A DNA stretch of 9,579 bases from MED-G78 sp964343355. Its GTDB lineage: Bacteria > Pseudomonadota > Gammaproteobacteria > Magnimaribacterales > D2472. How positions within the stretch are numbered: the stretch's first letter is position 1; each line of letters starts with the position of its first letter. Shown here one piece after another: positions 7,285 through 9,579 of the stretch. The translations under genes were made by a program, and so were the position numbers. The stretch is from contig CAYFJC010000039.1 in assembly GCA_964343355.1 (NCBI GenBank), positions 1-9,579 of the forward strand. Reading direction: 5' to 3'. Below the pieces are notes generated by a model that was not told the DNA's origin, did not search any database, and worked only from the letters and a program-made list of their open reading frames with translations.

Positions 7285-7866
7285 ATGATCGATAGCATAA
7301 AGCAAAAGCTCACAAAACTAAATCCTAGAGAGCCTACAAATTTAAAAAAAGCAGGTGTTTTGATAGCAATTCTTAATTATGAAGAATATATCGACTCACC
7401 TTCTATTATTTACACCCAAAGATCCTCTATAGTTTCAACCCATTCCGGGGAGGTAAGTTTTCCAGGTGGCATGATGGAGGAGGTTGATGCAGATCTATAT
7501 CAAACGGCTTTAAGAGAGTCTAATGAAGAGATGAATCTTGATCCTTTAATAGTAGATAAAATTGGCAGATTAGACTATTTAGTTTCAAGATATGATATCG
7601 AGGTTAATCCATTTGTTGGCGTTATCCGTGAAAAGCCTAATTTAGTAGGTAATGCTGAAATTGAAGAAATATTTGACGTGCCTATTGAGTACTTATTAGA
7701 TAAAAATAATATGACCACTCAAACATTTCAAAGAGATAATATGAAGCTAGAAATGCCTACTTGGTATTATAATGAACAAAAGATATGGGGACTTACAGCT
7801 ATGATCACTGCAGATCTATTAAATAGATGCTTTGATGCGAATATTGGGATGGGAGTAATAAGATGA
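7285..7866 (+). CDS. CoA-pyrophosphatase-type Nudix hydrolase (NudL/YeaB-like)
   Basis: Predicted to cleave the pyrophosphate bond of coenzyme A or its derivatives to phosphopantetheine compounds and 3',5'-ADP, as in the NudL/NUDT7 group. The 193 residues match E. coli NudL (192). The family signature before the Nudix box is visible: YTQRS (43-47), then HSGEVSFPGG (53-62). The box itself follows: G62, Asp68, and TALRESNEE (74-82) with metal-binding Glu residues 78, 81 and 82. Asp68 stands for the usual first Glu, with one extra residue before RE; E. coli NudL shows the same spacing. Asn84 replaces the consensus Gly. The catalytic domain covers about 20-180. The ATG lies 5 bp after a 22-bp palindrome and lacks a Shine-Dalgarno sequence. 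Its stop overlaps the next gene's start (ATGA), so the two are probably cotranscribed. CoA as substrate is inferred from family membership. Confidence 0.88.
   Translation: MIDSIKQKLTKLNPREPTNLKKAGVLIAILNYEEYIDSPSIIYTQRSSIVSTHSGEVSFPGGMMEEVDADLYQTALRESNEEMNLDPLIVDKIGRLDYLVSRYDIEVNPFVGVIREKPNLVGNAEIEEIFDVPIEYLLDKNNMTTQTFQRDNMKLEMPTWYYNEQKIWGLTAMITADLLNRCFDANIGMGVIR
7851..7855 (+). promoter_or_regulatory. Shine-Dalgarno sequence inside the Nudix gene for the gamma-carbonic anhydrase-like gene
   Basis: GGGAG ends 7 nt before the ATG at 7863, within the last codons of the preceding gene. With the ATGA overlap it is a typical translational-coupling layout. Confidence 0.6.
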
Positions 7867-8375
7867 TTACAAGCTTAGGCGACAAGAAATTAACAACCGA
7901 TAATGAAGATTATTGGATTGCACCAGATGCCAATATCATTGGTTCAGTTCATTTAGCTAAAGATGCTAGTGTTTGGTTTAATTGCACTCTAAGAGCAGAT
8001 AATGAGCCAATCATTATAGGAGAGGGCTCTAATGTTCAAGATGGTTCTATTATTCATACAGACCCTGGTTTTAAATGTACCGTTGGTAAATTTGTAACTA
8101 TTGGTCATATGGTAATGCTGCATGGTTGCGAGATAGGAGATGGCTCTCTTATTGGCATAGGTTCAGTTATTTTAAATGGAGCTAAAATAGGTAAAAATTG
8201 TATTATTGGCGCAAAAGCTCTTGTTACTGAAAATATGGTAGTGCCTGATGGATCTATGGTTTTAGGGATGCCAGGTAAAATTAAAAAACAACTTACCGAA
8301 GAAGAGCAAATGATGCCTGCACTTAATGCACATCATTATATTGAGAACTATAAAAAATATAAAAACATAAAATAA
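7863..8375 (+). CDS. Gamma-class carbonic anhydrase-like hexapeptide-repeat protein (YrdA/PaaY type)
   Basis: A 170-residue left-handed beta-helix protein of the gamma-carbonic anhydrase group, expected to be a cytoplasmic trimer with metal at the subunit interfaces. Hexapeptide repeats run from about 20 to 135, for example IIGSVH, IGDGSL, IGIGSV and IGKNCI. The three metal-ligand histidines are His65 (IIHTD), His82 and His87 (GHMVMLHGC). Arg44 and Asp46 (LRAD) and Gln59/Asp60 are also conserved family positions. The C-terminus is a short helix ending in a lysine/tyrosine-rich tail. Length is close to E. coli YrdA (184). It may hydrate CO2, but many members have weak or untested activity, and PaaY relatives act as thioesterases, so the reaction is open. 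The neighbouring CoA-type Nudix gene, overlapping by 4 bp, makes a CoA-related role worth testing. alaS follows after 12 bp. Confidence 0.9.
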   Translation: MITSLGDKKLTTDNEDYWIAPDANIIGSVHLAKDASVWFNCTLRADNEPIIIGEGSNVQDGSIIHTDPGFKCTVGKFVTIGHMVMLHGCEIGDGSLIGIGSVILNGAKIGKNCIIGAKALVTENMVVPDGSMVLGMPGKIKKQLTEEEQMMPALNAHHYIENYKKYKNIK

Positions 8376-8387
8376 TTTTTAATCATC

Positions 8388-9579
8388 ATGAATACTAAAG
8401 AATTAAGACAAGAATTTTTAGATTTCTATAAATCAAAAGATCATACGATTGTTGATTCTAGTTCATTGGTTCCGGTTAACGACGATACTTTGCTTTTTAC
8501 TAATGCAGGAATGGTTCAATTTAAAGATGCATTTCTTGGAACTGAGCAACGTAAATATGTTCGAGCTACAACATCGCAAAGATGTATTAGAGCTGGGGGA
8601 AAGCATAATGATCTTGAGAATGTAGGCTACACATTAAGACATCACACTTTTTTTGAAATGCTTGGTAACTTTAGTTTTGGTGATTACTTTAAACATGATG
8701 CTATTGCCTTTGCATGGGAATTTCTTACAGATGTACTCAAGCTTCCTGAAGACAAACTCTGGATTTCTGTATACAAAGACGATGATGAGGCCGCAGCTAT
8801 TTGGAGGGATGAGATTGGGATAAATCCTGACAGAATAGTTCGTTTGGGTGAAGAAGATAATTTTTGGACTATGGGTGATACGGGGCCATGTGGACCATGT
8901 TCAGAGATTTATTATGATCATGGAGACCATATCCCAGGAACACCTCCTGGTAGTGATGGTGATGAGGGTGATCGTTTTGTAGAGATATGGAATCTAGTCT
9001 TTATGCAATTTAATAGAGATAGCTCAGGTGAAATGACTCCGCTCCCAAAACCCTCAGTTGATACTGGCATGGGATTAGAAAGAATAGCTGCTGTAATGCA
9101 GGGCGTGAATTCAAATTACGATACTGATTTCTTTAAAAGCTTAATTGATGCATCAGAGATGCTTTTAAGCGATGCTGGTAATGTATCTCATAAAGTTATT
9201 GCTGATCATATACGGTCAACCAGCTTCCTAATTGCCGATGGTGTTATGCCTGAAAATGAAGGTAGAGGTTATGTTTTAAGACGCATATTAAGAAGAGCGA
9301 TTCGCCATGGTTATAAAATGGGCGCTACAAAACCATTTCTAAACAGCCTAGTTTCAACATTAGTATCTTTGATGTCAGATGCTTACCCAGCCTTAAAAGA
9401 GAAAGAAGAATTTATCACCACTACTATTTTTAATGAAGAGCTGAAGTTTTTTGAAACGTTAGAGAAAGGTATTCAGATATTAGAAGATGCTATTAACAAT
9501 ATGGATGACAAAACTATTCCAGGCGATGTTATTTTTAAACTTCATGACACCTTTGGATTTCCTTTTGATTTAACTGCAG
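8388..9579 (+). CDS. alaS: Alanine-tRNA ligase (AlaRS), N-terminal part, cut by the window end
   Basis: Class II aminoacyl-tRNA synthetase that charges tRNA-Ala. The reading frame is open from ATG at 8388 to the last base: 397 complete codons, about 45% of the usual ~875. The catalytic core is complete. Motif 2 lies in about 60-100 (RATTSQRCIRAGGKHNDLE, then RHHTFFEMLGNFSFGDYF). FWTMGDTGPCGPCSE is at 159-173, and motif 3, with GMGLER, is at 227-232. The tRNA-recognition domain begins about 245, with EGRGYVLRR at 291-299. The editing and C-terminal domains lie beyond the window. The start is the first in-frame ATG and gives the normal N-terminus (MNTKELRQEFLDFY). It follows the carbonic anhydrase-like stop by 12 bp without a promoter of its own and without a Shine-Dalgarno sequence, so it is probably read as the third gene of the run beginning at 7285. 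Confidence 0.97.
   Translation, partial: MNTKELRQEFLDFYKSKDHTIVDSSSLVPVNDDTLLFTNAGMVQFKDAFLGTEQRKYVRATTSQRCIRAGGKHNDLENVGYTLRHHTFFEMLGNFSFGDYFKHDAIAFAWEFLTDVLKLPEDKLWISVYKDDDEAAAIWRDEIGINPDRIVRLGEEDNFWTMGDTGPCGPCSEIYYDHGDHIPGTPPGSDGDEGDRFVEIWNLVFMQFNRDSSGEMTPLPKPSVDTGMGLERIAAVMQGVNSNYDTDFFKSLIDASEMLLSDAGNVSHKVIADHIRSTSFLIADGVMPENEGRGYVLRRILRRAIRHGYKMGATKPFLNSLVSTLVSLMSDAYPALKEKEEFITTTIFNEELKFFETLEKGIQILEDAINNMDDKTIPGDVIFKLHDTFGFPFDLTA

Noticed and set aside
1..9579. Mobile elements, CRISPR arrays, defence or biosynthetic clusters
   Set aside because: No transposase, integrase, spaced direct repeats or unusual gene content was seen; every large frame is a core gene and gaps are under 70 bp.

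Overview
The window is a densely packed stretch of bacterial housekeeping chromosome. The DNA is AT-rich, with many AGA/TTA codons and A/T-rich gaps. PurL is a single ~1,285-residue chain (the gammaproteobacterial form) and lies back to back with an MltF-type lytic transglycosylase gene, as in Escherichia coli. Together with very tight packing (about 176 noncoding bases in total), this suggests a streamlined, AT-rich gammaproteobacterium. A marine oligotroph of the SAR86 kind is my best guess, but the sequence does not prove the lineage.

Layout: bases 1-15 look like the 5' end of a tRNA on the minus strand, cut by the window edge (best guess tRNA-Asn). Next are uvrB (65-2074, +) and a short mltF-like lipoprotein gene (2040-2774, -), whose 3' ends overlap by 35 bp. 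A 63-bp divergent promoter region leads to purL (2838-6695, +, GTG start). PurL's stop codon directly abuts the stop of a zinc-ribbon Nudix hydrolase gene (6696-7232, -, TTG start). A 52-bp divergent gap carrying a near-perfect 22-bp palindrome separates it from a co-directional run: a CoA-pyrophosphatase-type Nudix gene (7285-7866), a gamma-class carbonic anhydrase-like gene overlapping it by 4 bp (7863-8375), and, 12 bp later, the first 397 codons of alaS (8388 to the right edge).

The genes belong to unrelated core processes: nucleotide excision repair, peptidoglycan turnover, de novo purine synthesis, nucleotide/cofactor clean-up, CO2/bicarbonate or related hexapeptide-repeat chemistry, and tRNA-Ala charging. 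I found no mobile element, CRISPR array, defence cassette or clearly new system. The points most worth checking are small: symmetric -10 boxes serving two divergent pairs, the palindrome between the two Nudix genes, the missing ligand-binding domain of the MltF-like protein, and the uneven use of Shine-Dalgarno sequences.
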